A DNA stretch of 64,000 bases from NCBI GenBank assembly GCA_016930275.1, contig JAFGHA010000096.1:1-64000 (forward strand), read 5' to 3'. The translations under genes were made by a program, and so were the position numbers. Below the pieces are notes generated by a model, which saw only the letters and a list, made by a program, of their open reading frames with translations, had not been told where the DNA came from and did not search any database. The stretch's first letter is position 1. The number at the start of each line of letters is the position of its first letter. This DNA is from Chitinispirillaceae bacterium. GTDB lineage: Bacteria; Fibrobacterota; Chitinivibrionia; Chitinivibrionales; Chitinispirillaceae. Below, piece after piece: positions 39,101-47,200 of this stretch.

Positions 39101-39361
39101 TACGGCAGACGGGGAGATATAGACAATGCGGAGAATGCGTATTTCAAGGCGATCGAAAAACGACATGATGTTCCGGAAACATACGCCAACCTCATCAATC
39201 TTTATATAGAACTCGAGGAGTTCTCAAAGGCGAGAAAGTGGACCATCAAGGGGGTCGGTCATAATCCGGAGAGTGAAGTGCTTGCCGGTATGCGGGAGAA
39301 AATCGAGACCGCTGAAGAAGCCATGAAACAGCGCAAGGCGCAGGAAAATGCGGAGAAGTAG
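36131..39361 (+). CDS. Exported tetratricopeptide-repeat protein
   Basis: A 1076-residue protein with a signal peptide (about 1-20, ending 'PLYAA'), followed almost entirely by TPR units. Typical examples are 'AEAEFRKALAINSELRSAQLNLALL' shortened as A-E-x-x-F-x-K-A-L and 'AWNNLGAIYGRRGD'. Roughly two dozen helix pairs can be counted by eye. The end is a charged Glu/Lys/Gln tail. Such periplasmic TPR solenoids act as scaffolds for envelope or secretion complexes. No enzymatic domain is visible. It is coupled to the HAD hydrolase by a one-base overlap. Confidence 0.88.
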   Translation: MIRRVGVLGLLTMVVLPLYAAELEFEFDINDENGLPAALSKMVGEAYECNKRGLDALEKKQYDAALTAFGEALELLPEYSDAENNRGVAYFRRGNIADAQKIWEALAARDPKYAVASYNLGLIYLHERQFEAALRLFDRALKANGRFVEALVRRGTVYLEMGRREKGVENLKKAYKIAPTHSDAWSFYAYSLIASGDTAEAEKILKKNVKDSRALRMLGNLESTRNNNASAADYFSEAVAKGADPSILVDLAASQAESGKCNEALATLKQYFSRDRSPSADAFLAGGIAAKECGKLDLARTYFEDGARKFPNDPILSYNLGQIYFHQKKFDLAETTWEGLSDSLQDPSLLYLRALAARKKGGLKTAKELIERALAMDNRAEFHDFLGVIHHQLGDDANAEAEFRKALAINSELRSAQLNLALLSRKGEDLGSATTALERQLAACKGEECSALSFQLAVLYYHRKMTTKAIEVLSAVKEDDRDERIYRHLALFYRELQEWDKAIASLENAAKKLVLEPQTEYELAESYLLAGYHSKAVERFQKLIPRWNENPWRLYYQMGYAWLEQNNLGEAQKCFERSIKSKSKNVAARGLLAFVLNRKGNVTEARTLWEKNLNDDPDNPTLRINMGLSLERDKRYAEALDYYKKAAQLAPENKEVQINIGNAYSGMGRYTDAISAYSRALDTPKRNLAAYNILIVAVKKKDKDRAGRMLGILEKEFSSSPFTKRAIAEMALWNGDTTKAQKTLETLSDKEEADWLALARIYAGRRMVKKAVTCLQKVPDNDSWKSEIAGVRAQIAFAEGHFDRAMKLMRDGGDTTFAAQYNLALIAYQARQFGPALEMAKRLSRSASGADRIDVCRIAGNAAFSLKKWDEARQWYLQLSSTDGGNAIVQYNLAVAFYNLNNIDDAWKYYQRAQKIDSSIRNKDIELRYRQKKGAAAVDSISVLDSTDAWYNRAVELQQQGSDSAAEKLYKKVLRKDAAYSLAWNNLGAIYGRRGDIDNAENAYFKAIEKRHDVPETYANLINLYIELEEFSKARKWTIKGVGHNPESEVLAGMREKIETAEEAMKQRKAQENAEK

Positions 39362-39437
39362 TCTGATCTCCCTCTCCCGATCAGAACTACTCTCGTTTTA
39401 TCCAGATATGATATCTGAAACAGTATCGAGGTGTGCC

Positions 39438-40595
39438 TTAATACGCACCACTTGTGGTCAATAGAGATATCGGTGTCATAAATACCAGTTTCAGATCAAG
39501 TAAAAAAGATCGTTTCCTGATGTAATTGATGTCCATACGTACCATATTATCGAAATCCGTCCTGCTGCGGCCGTACACCTGCCAGGTTCCCGTTATACCC
39601 GGTTTCACCTTCATCACTCTGTGTGTGTGCCACCGGTTGTACGCTTCAACCTCATATGCTATAGGGGGGCGTGGTCCGACTACCGACATGTCACCAAGAA
39701 GAACATTGATGAATTGTGGCAGTTCATCGATACTGGTTTTTCTGATGAACCTTCCAATTTTTGTGATACGGGGATCATTGGTCATTTTATGCACTTTTTC
39801 TCCGTTTGCAGATGCAGCAACGTTTTTTCCACTGATGAAATCCGCAACGAACTGCCGGTGTATGGATATATCACAACCGGTATGCATCGATCGAAATTTG
39901 AAAATTCTGAAGGGGCGCCCTTTCAGACCGACACGTTCCTGAATGTAAAAAACAGGCCCTTTTGAAGTGAGTTTGATAAGAAGGCCGACCACAAGAAAAA
40001 GCGGTGACATAACAATTAGTACCAGGAGAGAAAAGCAGATATCGAAACTTCTCTTCATCGTAGCATATGTTTTCTGCCGGATTCGTTCCCCGGATGAATA
40101 GAGACTCTCTGACAGATTGTCGGATGGAAGATTTATATCTGCATCGGTATGCGGACGCGGAAACTGCATATATACAATCGACGCCAGGGACCGTTGCTGT
40201 ACAGAAAGAAGCGGATGCAGATTTTGTCTCATTCTGTTCGCGAAGAAATCGCCGTTCTGAGTGGCGTCCGCATAAATCACTCCGTACACCTTGGTTTTTT
40301 TATACCAGCCCAGTACATCGGTCTGGCGGACTGAATGGGTAAGAGCATCGTGCAGCTCTTGTACATTGATGGTTTGCAGATTTTTAAGAAGCGGTTCGAT
40401 ATCGATGAGGAGAAGAATGAAATGATTTCCGGTACGTTCCGATCTGCTGCATTCCCGGAAGAAATACTCACGGAACATTTCTTCTGAAAGAAAACGCTTA
40501 TCCGATGTTTCGGATAGTGATGAGTAATAAAGGTCAATCGGGCATTCAGGGCGGGTACGCGAGAATTTCAGATTTAATTTTGGTGTTCCTATCAT
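39438..40595 (-). CDS. Undecaprenyl-phosphate sugar phosphotransferase with GGDEF-like N-terminal domain
   Basis: A 385-residue protein. The C-terminal half (about 185-385) is a bacterial sugar transferase of the WcaJ/PglC type. It has one membrane helix ('FDICFSLLVLIVMSPLFLV'), then 'GPVFYIQERVGLKGRPF', 'FKFRSM', 'TSIDELPQFINVLLGDMS', 'VGPRPP' and 'VKPGITGTWQV'. It would start polymer synthesis by putting a sugar phosphate on undecaprenyl phosphate. Instead of the usual CoA-binding or multi-helix front, residues 30-150 look like a degenerate nucleotidyl-cyclase fold: 'RSERTGNHFILLLIDIEP' and 'VRQTDVLGWY' resemble the GGDEF helix and strand, without GGDEF itself. The ATG at 40595 follows GGGAGG. 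A sigma-54 promoter lies 56 bases upstream. Confidence 0.88.
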   Translation of the reverse strand: MIGTPKLNLKFSRTRPECPIDLYYSSLSETSDKRFLSEEMFREYFFRECSRSERTGNHFILLLIDIEPLLKNLQTINVQELHDALTHSVRQTDVLGWYKKTKVYGVIYADATQNGDFFANRMRQNLHPLLSVQQRSLASIVYMQFPRPHTDADINLPSDNLSESLYSSGERIRQKTYATMKRSFDICFSLLVLIVMSPLFLVVGLLIKLTSKGPVFYIQERVGLKGRPFRIFKFRSMHTGCDISIHRQFVADFISGKNVAASANGEKVHKMTNDPRITKIGRFIRKTSIDELPQFINVLLGDMSVVGPRPPIAYEVEAYNRWHTHRVMKVKPGITGTWQVYGRSRTDFDNMVRMDINYIRKRSFLLDLKLVFMTPISLLTTSGAY

Positions 40596-40650
40596 AGTTT
40601 CCTCCCGTAAGGGTAATGATGATGTGTTCAAATTTTATTCATCTTGTAAT

Positions 40651-40666
40651 GGCAAGTGGTGTGCCA
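40651..40666 (-). promoter_or_regulatory. Sigma-54 promoter of the sugar transferase gene
   Basis: On the minus strand the sequence reads TGGCAC-ACCAC-TTGCC, an exact match to the -24 half and nearly exact to the -12 half (TTGCA/T) of the sigma-54 consensus, with correct GG-N10-GC spacing. The start site would be near 40640, leaving a 45-base leader with the GGGAGG ribosome site. Confidence 0.82.
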
Positions 40667-40717
40667 AATTTCAGTGAAAATGAAAACTGCCGATTTTTAC
40701 AGAATTTCAGTGAAAAT
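40667..40717. repeat. 15-bp direct repeat next to the -24 element
   Basis: AATTTCAGTGAAAAT occurs at 40667-40681 and again at 40703-40717, a 36-base period (a little over three helical turns), directly abutting the promoter. Each copy is partly palindromic (TTTCAGTGAAA). It may bind a co-regulator or a DNA-bending protein. Confidence 0.6.
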
Positions 40718-40768
40718 CCAACAATAGTGGATCAATAACGTTGTTCTTCGAGAGGGTAATCAATTATA

Positions 40769-40784
40769 GTCGCAAAAATGCGAC
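40769..40784. promoter_or_regulatory. Palindromic upstream activator site 1
   Basis: GTCGCAAAAATGCGAC, a dyad of GTCGCA and TGCGAC with four bases between, about 105 bases upstream of the -24 element of the sugar transferase promoter. The same palindrome occurs twice more in this gap. Its distance and symmetry fit an enhancer-binding-protein site. Confidence 0.65.
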
Positions 40785-40929
40785 ACTGCCGATTTCTCAC
40801 TGATTCAGGGCATTTCAGGGGATATAAACGAACCTGATTAGGCAATTTTATTACAGAAAACGGATAGAGACATTGAATGGGAATTGTATCTCTAATAAAT
40901 TCAATGTTATATGATACTCATTGGTCAGA

Positions 40930-40974
40930 GTCGCAAAAATGCGACACAAAATACCGCTGTCGCATTTTTGCGAC
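40930..40974. promoter_or_regulatory. Paired palindromic upstream activator sites 2 and 3
   Basis: Two further GTCGCA-N4-TGCGAC palindromes, at 40930-40945 (A-rich centre) and 40959-40974 (T-rich centre), have centres 29 bases apart and opposite orientation. They lie about 265-310 bases upstream of the sugar transferase -24 box. Because the copies are reverse complements, the whole 45-base block could also form a long hairpin. Confidence 0.65.
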
Positions 40975-40984
40975 TGTTGTTTTG

Positions 40985-41117
40985 TTTCGAATTAGTATCT
41001 CCTCAAAGTGGTTGGTTACTTGTTTCAATAGTATAAAATCGGATGGGCGTTTCGGGTAGAGAGGTAAAAACTGAAGTACGGCGGGTATGGTTCCGTTATC
41101 CCGCCAGCAGTTCTCCG
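40985..41117. other. Remainder of the regulatory gap
   Basis: No gene is seen between the activator sites and the UPF0178 stop. On the minus strand this is the 3' side of the UPF0178 gene; no T-rich hairpin was found. Confidence 0.3.
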
Positions 41118-41582
41118 TTACGAATGTTTCTCCTCCTGTTGAATCGCACAAATAATCCGGTCGAGTTGCTGCAGGAACCGGGAACGATCACGTTTGTTGA
41201 AGGGGGGAGGACCGCCGGTAATGGTACCGGCACTGCGAAGGTCAGTCATGAGGTTTCTCATGGCGAGTGCTCCTCCGATATTGTCTTCGGTGAATTCTTT
41301 CCCTGTGGGACTGAGTACCCGGGCACCGGCTTTCACACAGCGGTCGGTAAGAGGAATGTCTGCGGTGATAACGATATCGGACTGCTGAACCCTTTCCGCG
41401 ATCCAGTTGTCCGCCTCATCAAGTCCATCACCCACAACGGTGAGTTTCAGCCATGGATAATACGGCACCCGCATAGGAGCGTTCGCGACGAGCGTAACGG
41501 AGAGTATGTATCGCTGTGCAACCCGGTACACCTCCTGCTTCACCGGACATGCATCCGCATCAATGTATAAATGCAATGCCAT
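41118..41582 (-). CDS. UPF0178 family protein (YaiI/YqxD-like)
   Basis: A 154-residue cytoplasmic protein of the DUF188/UPF0178 family. It has the family N terminus 'LYIDADACPVKQEVYRVA', the central 'VGDGLDEADNWIAERV' and 'SDIVITADIPLTDRC', and a C-terminal 'GGPPPFNKRDRSRF'. The conserved aspartates resemble a PIN/NYN-type nuclease pocket, so an RNase activity is plausible but unproven. The gene appears monocistronic. Confidence 0.92.
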   Translation of the reverse strand: MALHLYIDADACPVKQEVYRVAQRYILSVTLVANAPMRVPYYPWLKLTVVGDGLDEADNWIAERVQQSDIVITADIPLTDRCVKAGARVLSPTGKEFTEDNIGGALAMRNLMTDLRSAGTITGGPPPFNKRDRSRFLQQLDRIICAIQQEEKHS

Positions 41583-41683
41583 TACTCATCATTTACAAAG
41601 AGAAATTCCGGAGACCCTTCGTGTATCCATCACCTTTTCGGAAAGCGGAAGCTGGATCGGGAATATTTTCATCCACGATAAAA

Positions 41684-41713
41684 ATCAGGTTTCCACTTTC
41701 GCGGAAACCTGAT
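41684..41713 (-). terminator. Rho-independent terminator of the cold-shock gene
   Basis: An 11-bp stem ATCAGGTTTCC/GGAAACCTGAT around an 8-base loop. On the minus strand it is followed by a TTTTT run, 55 bases after the cold-shock stop codon. Confidence 0.85.
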
Positions 41714-41768
41714 CGTGTTTTGAGTCGACTTCAATTGATGAGTCGACCAATAGCAACGGGAAACGTTG

Positions 41769-41972
41769 TTATTGCGCTCTGACGTTTTTCGCACAGGGAC
41801 CTTTCTGGCCCTGGCCTACCTCGAATTCAACTTTCTGGCCTTCATCAAGCGATGCGTAACCGTTGGCCTGGATATCCGAGTGGTGGACAAAAAGATCTTT
41901 CCCGCCGTCATCCGGAGCGATGAATCCAAACCCTTTAGCTGAATTGAACCATTTTACTGTACCCGTACTCAT
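41769..41972 (-). CDS. Cold-shock domain protein
   Basis: A 67-residue single OB-fold nucleic-acid chaperone. RNP1 is 'KGFGFI', RNP2 is 'DLFVHHS', and the start '[15 protein letters not shown]' is the classic CspA-family sequence. AAGGAAACG precedes the ATG. It binds RNA and single-stranded DNA. The AT-rich 150-base stretch upstream may include a long untranslated leader of the kind used for thermal control in this family. Confidence 0.97.
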   Translation of the reverse strand: MSTGTVKWFNSAKGFGFIAPDDGGKDLFVHHSDIQANGYASLDEGQKVEFEVGQGQKGPCAKNVRAQ

Positions 41973-42391
41973 ACGTGCGTTTCCTTTTTTTAAAGTGTAA
42001 AAATAAATGTATGATTTGCAGCACCATACTGCGTGAGTTCTTTTTATGTACTATGGAAGTTGTTTTCTGGAAGGTTTACCGGTAGGTTTAATATTCTTCT
42101 TTTTAGTTATATGTAATTGAATATATATGACGGCACAGCAACTATCCTAATTTGTGATGATCTATGGCAATCAATTCGGCAGAAATGATGGAGACGGTAG
42201 GGGGGACTTCATAGGTTGTATCCAGAATAACGGCGTTCGGAGCGTTATCTGAGTTGACCGGAGCCGTATTGAACGCTGTAGATGGGAATACCGCTGAATC
42301 CAATTGATAACTTGCTGTTTCAAATGTAGTATTTGAAATTCGGAGGAGTTCCAACCTGTTGATACGATTACAAGTCTGTCGTGGAGGAACC
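41973..42391. other. Divergent promoter region (cold-shock protein / HDOD)
   Basis: No gene was accepted. The left half is AT-rich and must carry the cold-shock promoter and leader; the right half leads into the HDOD gene, with GGAGG just before its ATG. Overlapping minus-strand frames here lack ribosome sites and run into the HDOD gene. Confidence 0.35.
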
Positions 42392-43246
42392 ATGCCATAC
42401 ACGCTCGAAGATGTTACCCGGCTCATCGAAGAAAATATGCCTTCGCTCTCACCGACGGCATCGAAAGTCATCAAACTCGCCAATAATATCAATACGCCAC
42501 CGGCGGAGCTTACCCAGGTCATCAAGCTCGACCCGGTACTGTCCGCAAAAGTACTCAAACTGGTCAATTCATCCTACTTTTCCCTCAGCAATCAGATTGT
42601 CTCACTTGAAAAAGCGGTTATTCTTCTGGGATTGAATACCATCAAAAATCTGGCACTCAGCGCAGCAGTGCTGGCCCAGATGGAGAGCGGAAAGGCGCAC
42701 AAGGATTTCGACAGCGAGGCATTCTGGAAGCACTCTCTGGCGGTCGGAGTCACGGCGAAACTGATCGCACAGAAGCGGGGCGTTGAAAAGAAGGTGATCG
42801 AAGACTATTTCATTTCCGGTCTACTGCATGACCTCGGGGTCCTGGCGGAATTCAGTGTTTTTCCGGAAACCGTCGACCGACTTCTGCTTGCTGTTGAAAG
42901 TGTCAATCTGTACGATGCCGAAGATCTGATCCTTGACGGTCTGACGCATTGTTCGATAGGCCATGTTCTGGCGCAGCGCTGGGCGCTCTCGGAGGAACTC
43001 AGTAATGTGCTGCTGCAGCATCATACACCATGGGATTTCGACAAACCCTCCGAGCTGGTACTTACCGTATATATCGCCAATATCATCTGTAAAAAACACG
43101 GTATCGGACTCATTATGGGAGTACCCCCGTTTGAACCGGATGAACGGGCATTTACATCACTGAGTATTACACCATCGGTCGAAAACGAGATCCTCGAGGT
43201 CATCGAGGCGGAGATAACCAAAGCAATGGAGTTTCTGAAAGTATGA
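42392..43246 (+). CDS. HDOD-domain signalling protein
   Basis: A 284-residue protein consisting almost wholly of an HDOD domain, an HD-related regulatory fold. It has 'LPSLSPTASKVIKLANN'-type start residues, 'KLDPVLSAKVLKLVNSSYFS' and 'SLEKAVILLGLNTIKNLAL', followed by 'GLLHDLGVLAEF' and 'LLQHHTPWDF'. The ATG at 42392 has GGAGGAACC upstream; the in-frame ATG at 42359 has none. HDOD proteins take part in c-di-GMP, virulence or stress regulation, usually as non-catalytic adaptors. It overlaps the metallo-hydrolase gene by four bases. Confidence 0.9.
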   Translation: MPYTLEDVTRLIEENMPSLSPTASKVIKLANNINTPPAELTQVIKLDPVLSAKVLKLVNSSYFSLSNQIVSLEKAVILLGLNTIKNLALSAAVLAQMESGKAHKDFDSEAFWKHSLAVGVTAKLIAQKRGVEKKVIEDYFISGLLHDLGVLAEFSVFPETVDRLLLAVESVNLYDAEDLILDGLTHCSIGHVLAQRWALSEELSNVLLQHHTPWDFDKPSELVLTVYIANIICKKHGIGLIMGVPPFEPDERAFTSLSITPSVENEILEVIEAEITKAMEFLKV

Positions 43247-44142
43247 AGATCCGTTACTGGGGCACCAGAGGCTCGATCCCGACACCCGGGAAAGACACCA
43301 TCGTTTATGGCGGCAATACCGCCTGCCTGTCGGTTGAAATAGGGGAGTCAATTCTTATCTTTGATGCGGGAACCGGAATTCGGGTGTGCGGCAATGACCT
43401 CATGTCACGGGGGAAGAAAATTACCACCTCGTTGTTCATCTCGCATACCCACTGGGATCATATTCAGGGTTTCCCCTTTTTTATTCCGGCGTATGTTCCC
43501 GGGAACCGTCTGACACTCTACGGACCGCCGTCGGATATTCAGGATCAGGGTCTGAAACAGATCATGGAGTTTCAGACGAAGTACGAGTTTTTTCCGATCA
43601 GTCTTGCGCAACTGGGCGCGGATATTCAATATGTCAACTGCAAGGAAGGAAAGATCGATACCGGTGAGTTCGAAATGTATACCTGCCGGATTAACCACCC
43701 GATCGCCTGTCTGGCGTACAAATTGGTTCACGACGGGAAAGTGTTCATTTACGGGGGCGATCACGAACCGTATCGCAACATCTATCGTGACGGCTCCGGC
43801 GGGGAAGGGATGGACGAGGATTTTCTGGAGGAACTCGACCGGAACGCGGAGGAACAGAACGCCAAGATAATTGACTTTTGTAAAAATGCCGACCTGGTAT
43901 CGTGGGACGGACAGTATACCGAAGAGGAGTATCAGTCAAAAATAGGGTGGGGGCACAGTTCCCATGAGGCCGATATCGAACTTGCCCGCAAAGCATCGAT
44001 AAAGCATATGATTATCACCCATCACGAACCGATGAATTCGGATGAAAAACTCGCCGTTATCGAGGAGAAAGTCCGCGCCCGGACAGCTGGTGGTTCCTGC
44101 AGATTCGATTTCGCGAAAGAGGGTATGGTCGTGGAGTTGTGA
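43243..44142 (+). CDS. Metallo-beta-lactamase-fold hydrolase
   Basis: A 299-residue cytoplasmic enzyme that begins 'MKIRYWGTRGSIPTPG', typical of the RNase Z/PhnP-like MBL branch. The metal site is 'SHTHWDHIQGFPFF', with further ligands in 'INHPIAC', 'IYGGDHEPY' and 'MIITHHEP'. About 60 residues between the last two motifs include 'GGEGMDEDFLEELDR'. Members of this group cleave phosphodiesters, including cyclic nucleotides; the substrate is not clear here. The ATGA overlap with the HDOD gene points to one signalling unit. Confidence 0.88.
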   Translation: MKIRYWGTRGSIPTPGKDTIVYGGNTACLSVEIGESILIFDAGTGIRVCGNDLMSRGKKITTSLFISHTHWDHIQGFPFFIPAYVPGNRLTLYGPPSDIQDQGLKQIMEFQTKYEFFPISLAQLGADIQYVNCKEGKIDTGEFEMYTCRINHPIACLAYKLVHDGKVFIYGGDHEPYRNIYRDGSGGEGMDEDFLEELDRNAEEQNAKIIDFCKNADLVSWDGQYTEEEYQSKIGWGHSSHEADIELARKASIKHMIITHHEPMNSDEKLAVIEEKVRARTAGGSCRFDFAKEGMVVEL

Positions 44143-44252
44143 AAGTTACTTTCACCGTTGTCCGAATATAATAAAAATATTGACATGTTAAAACTTTGTA
44201 TCGTTTCGGGGCATACCCTGATGCCTTTCATCTTCACCCGCGTTTAAATCCT

Positions 44253-47200
44253 TCACTTGATTATCTCAATCGAATACGTTCTGCTCAGCTCACTCATTTC
44301 TTCACCGCGCACCGCGACAGCCCGGTAATAGCGTGTTTTGCCGATATCTTCGGGATTGTCAAAACTGTGATAGATATAATCTTCGTTCACATTTTTGATC
44401 AGTGTGTCCGATGCGGTGGTGACATCGTCTTCCCAGGACCAGTAGATGTAAATAACTTCGGCATAAGATGACGATGCCGACAGTCTGACCGAGGTGTTCC
44501 AGATCATTATGCCTAATGTCGGTGGCGTCAGCCCGCCGCTTGTTCCCGATTTCACGGATGAAGGTTCGCTTTCCTCACTGTCTTTCGAATAGGTAACCCG
44601 GTACCAGTAGCTCTTGTTCGGTGTCAAATTCTCGTGGCTGTAGAACGTGTCAACGGTCGATTCGGCATGGATTGTTCCCGCACCGAACGACGTATCCGAC
44701 CAGTAGAGCGTGTAGGAGTCAGCACCGTTAACACCATCCCAGGAAATCATGTTTCCCTTGTAGATACGGGCAATCCTGAGATTTTCGGGGCCGGTCCAGC
44801 CGCGTGTGGTGAGGGTCAACATTTCCGACGGTGTACTTTCGTCGTCTCCCCGGACGGCGGTGATCGAGACGTGGTAATCCTGTACCGGTTCCAAATTTTC
44901 AAGATTGAATGTTGTATCGTCGACGGTTTCGGTTGAAACTGGCCCGACATCATGGGTGGTATCGGACCATGACACCATGTATGATTCCGCAAACGGGACA
45001 CTGTTCCATGTGAGAGAAAGTGCGCGATAAGCGGTACTGCCGACGGGGTCCGGAGGGACCAGCCCTCCGGTAGTTGCCTCAACTGTTCCTGAAAGATCGC
45101 TCTCATACGAACCTTTTACTGATGATACTTTAAAATAATACGTCGTCAGCGGATCGAGATCGTTAAAATCGAAGATGGCTTCTGTTGCACTGCTTTTCGT
45201 CGAGGAGGTGTTTACCTCCTCATCGGTTGACCGGTACACCGTGTAGGATTCAGCATACTGCGCCGCATTCCAACTGATATGGACAGAGCGGTACCCGCTT
45301 TCGATCTGCAGCGAACCGGGTGGAAGCAGCTTGTACGTAACCGTGCTTTTCACTGCGGAGAGCGCACTCTCGTCCGATCTGTTCACGCTGGATACGGCAT
45401 ACCAGTATTTTGTTGCGGGGGAGAGATCGCCGTGAATGAAGCTCGTATCGTCACTTGAAAAATGAGACGAGGATGTGGTAACGTCTTCCGTCTCCGACCA
45501 GTAGACTATATACGATTCCGCACTGGTAACGGGTTTCCACGACAGAACCACCGAGTTGACATCCCCTCGCAGGGTGAACGACGGAGGGCGCAGGGCGGTA
45601 ACGGCGGTACCGCGCGTCCTGCTCAGTTCGCTTTCGTAGTCGCCGTCAACCGATGCCACCCGATAATAGTACGTCTCGCCGATGGTCAGATCGGAATGGA
45701 TGAAAGGAGCGCTGTCAACGGTGATTTTTTCCGACGCGTCGGTGACGCTGTCGTTATTCGCCCAATACACGTTATAGCTGTCGGCACCTTCGGCGCTTTT
45801 CCAGGTGACGGTGATATCCCGGTATTCTTTCTGCAAAGCGAGTGAGTCGGGCGGCATGAGATCGAGGGTGTTTAACGTACGCATATCCGAAAAGTCACCT
45901 TCAAACTCGCCGTCCACCACCGAAAGACAGCACCGGTAGTTATGATCAATTTGCAGATCCTTTAACGTGTAGGGAAGAGTGATCCCTTCAACCACTTCGG
46001 CGGTTCGGCTCCAATACTCCGGACCAAGCGAACTCCAGCCTGAATCCGACCAGTACAGGTTAAAGGTAACGGGATTTGTACCCGGTAGTTCATACGTGCT
46101 GTCGATATCGACCGTTATCTCTTTATACCCGGCGGTGAGCCGCAGTCCTTCGGGAGCGGCAAGCCCTCCGGCAGTAATGCCGAGTTCGTTCGAACATTCA
46201 CTTGTGTCGCTTCCTTTTACCGCCTGCACCCTGTAATAATAAAATTTCTGAGGGATGAGATCGGAATGAGTGAATGTCGTGTCGGTGCCGACATCAACCG
46301 CAAGGGTTGGATTTTCGACGTTTGCGGAGTCATCCCAGTACAGGATATAGGAGTCGGCGTAGTCCACCGGATGCCAGGCGATAATCAATTCGCGGTATTC
46401 CCGGCTCTCCCTGAACGGTCTTCCCGGTTGCTGCAGGCCCACCGGGGATGCGGTAACACTGCGTGAGCTGCTCCTGCCGTCGAGGTTGACCGATACGATG
46501 TAGTAACGGTATTCCTCTTTCGGAGAAAGATTGCTGTGGGTGAACGGACTGCGCACATTGGTGAAGGTTTCCGTTTCGTCGGTCCCGGATGAACTGCAGG
46601 TAAGATCATAGGAGAGTGCATTGCTGACCGACGACCAGCTCAGGACGATTGATTCGTATTTCGGGGTCGCCTCAAGCTGCTCGGGCGGTTTCAGTGTCTG
46701 CGGTGTACCGGACGTCTCCTTTGACAGCTGTCCTTCACCCTCGTCGTTGGCCGCGGATACCCTGATGAAATAGGTCGTCCCGTTTTCGAGATTGGCGAAG
46801 TGGAGGTAGTTGTCGAGGCATTTCTCTCTGCTGCAGTTTTTATCGATTCCCGGGGAGGTTGCCCAGTAGAGGTAGTAGGAGGTTGCCGACGCTTCCGGCG
46901 CCCAGCTGACGGTCAACATCGTATTGCGTTCCTGGATTCTCACATTGGTCGGGAATTCCGGCAGACCACTCAACTTGCGGGGATACCCTCTGGCCAGGAC
47001 GGACAGTTCGCCCTCGCGCCCATCATCATCCACCAGCGCGACACGGTAGAAGTAAGTCGTATCGTTCGATAAACCGGTATGGACATAGGGATTTTCGTGA
47101 ACCGTGATCGATTTCGCCTCTTCTTTCGCGAAACTGGAATCGTGGGACCAGTAAACGTTGCAGTTCACCGGATCGGAAAAATCTTCCCAGAAGAGCACCA

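Noticed and set aside
40921-40980. GTCGCA palindromes read as a small CRISPR-like or REP array
   Set aside because: There are only three copies with unequal spacing (161 and 29 bases between centres) and no spacer regularity. The sigma-54 promoter beside them explains them better as activator sites.
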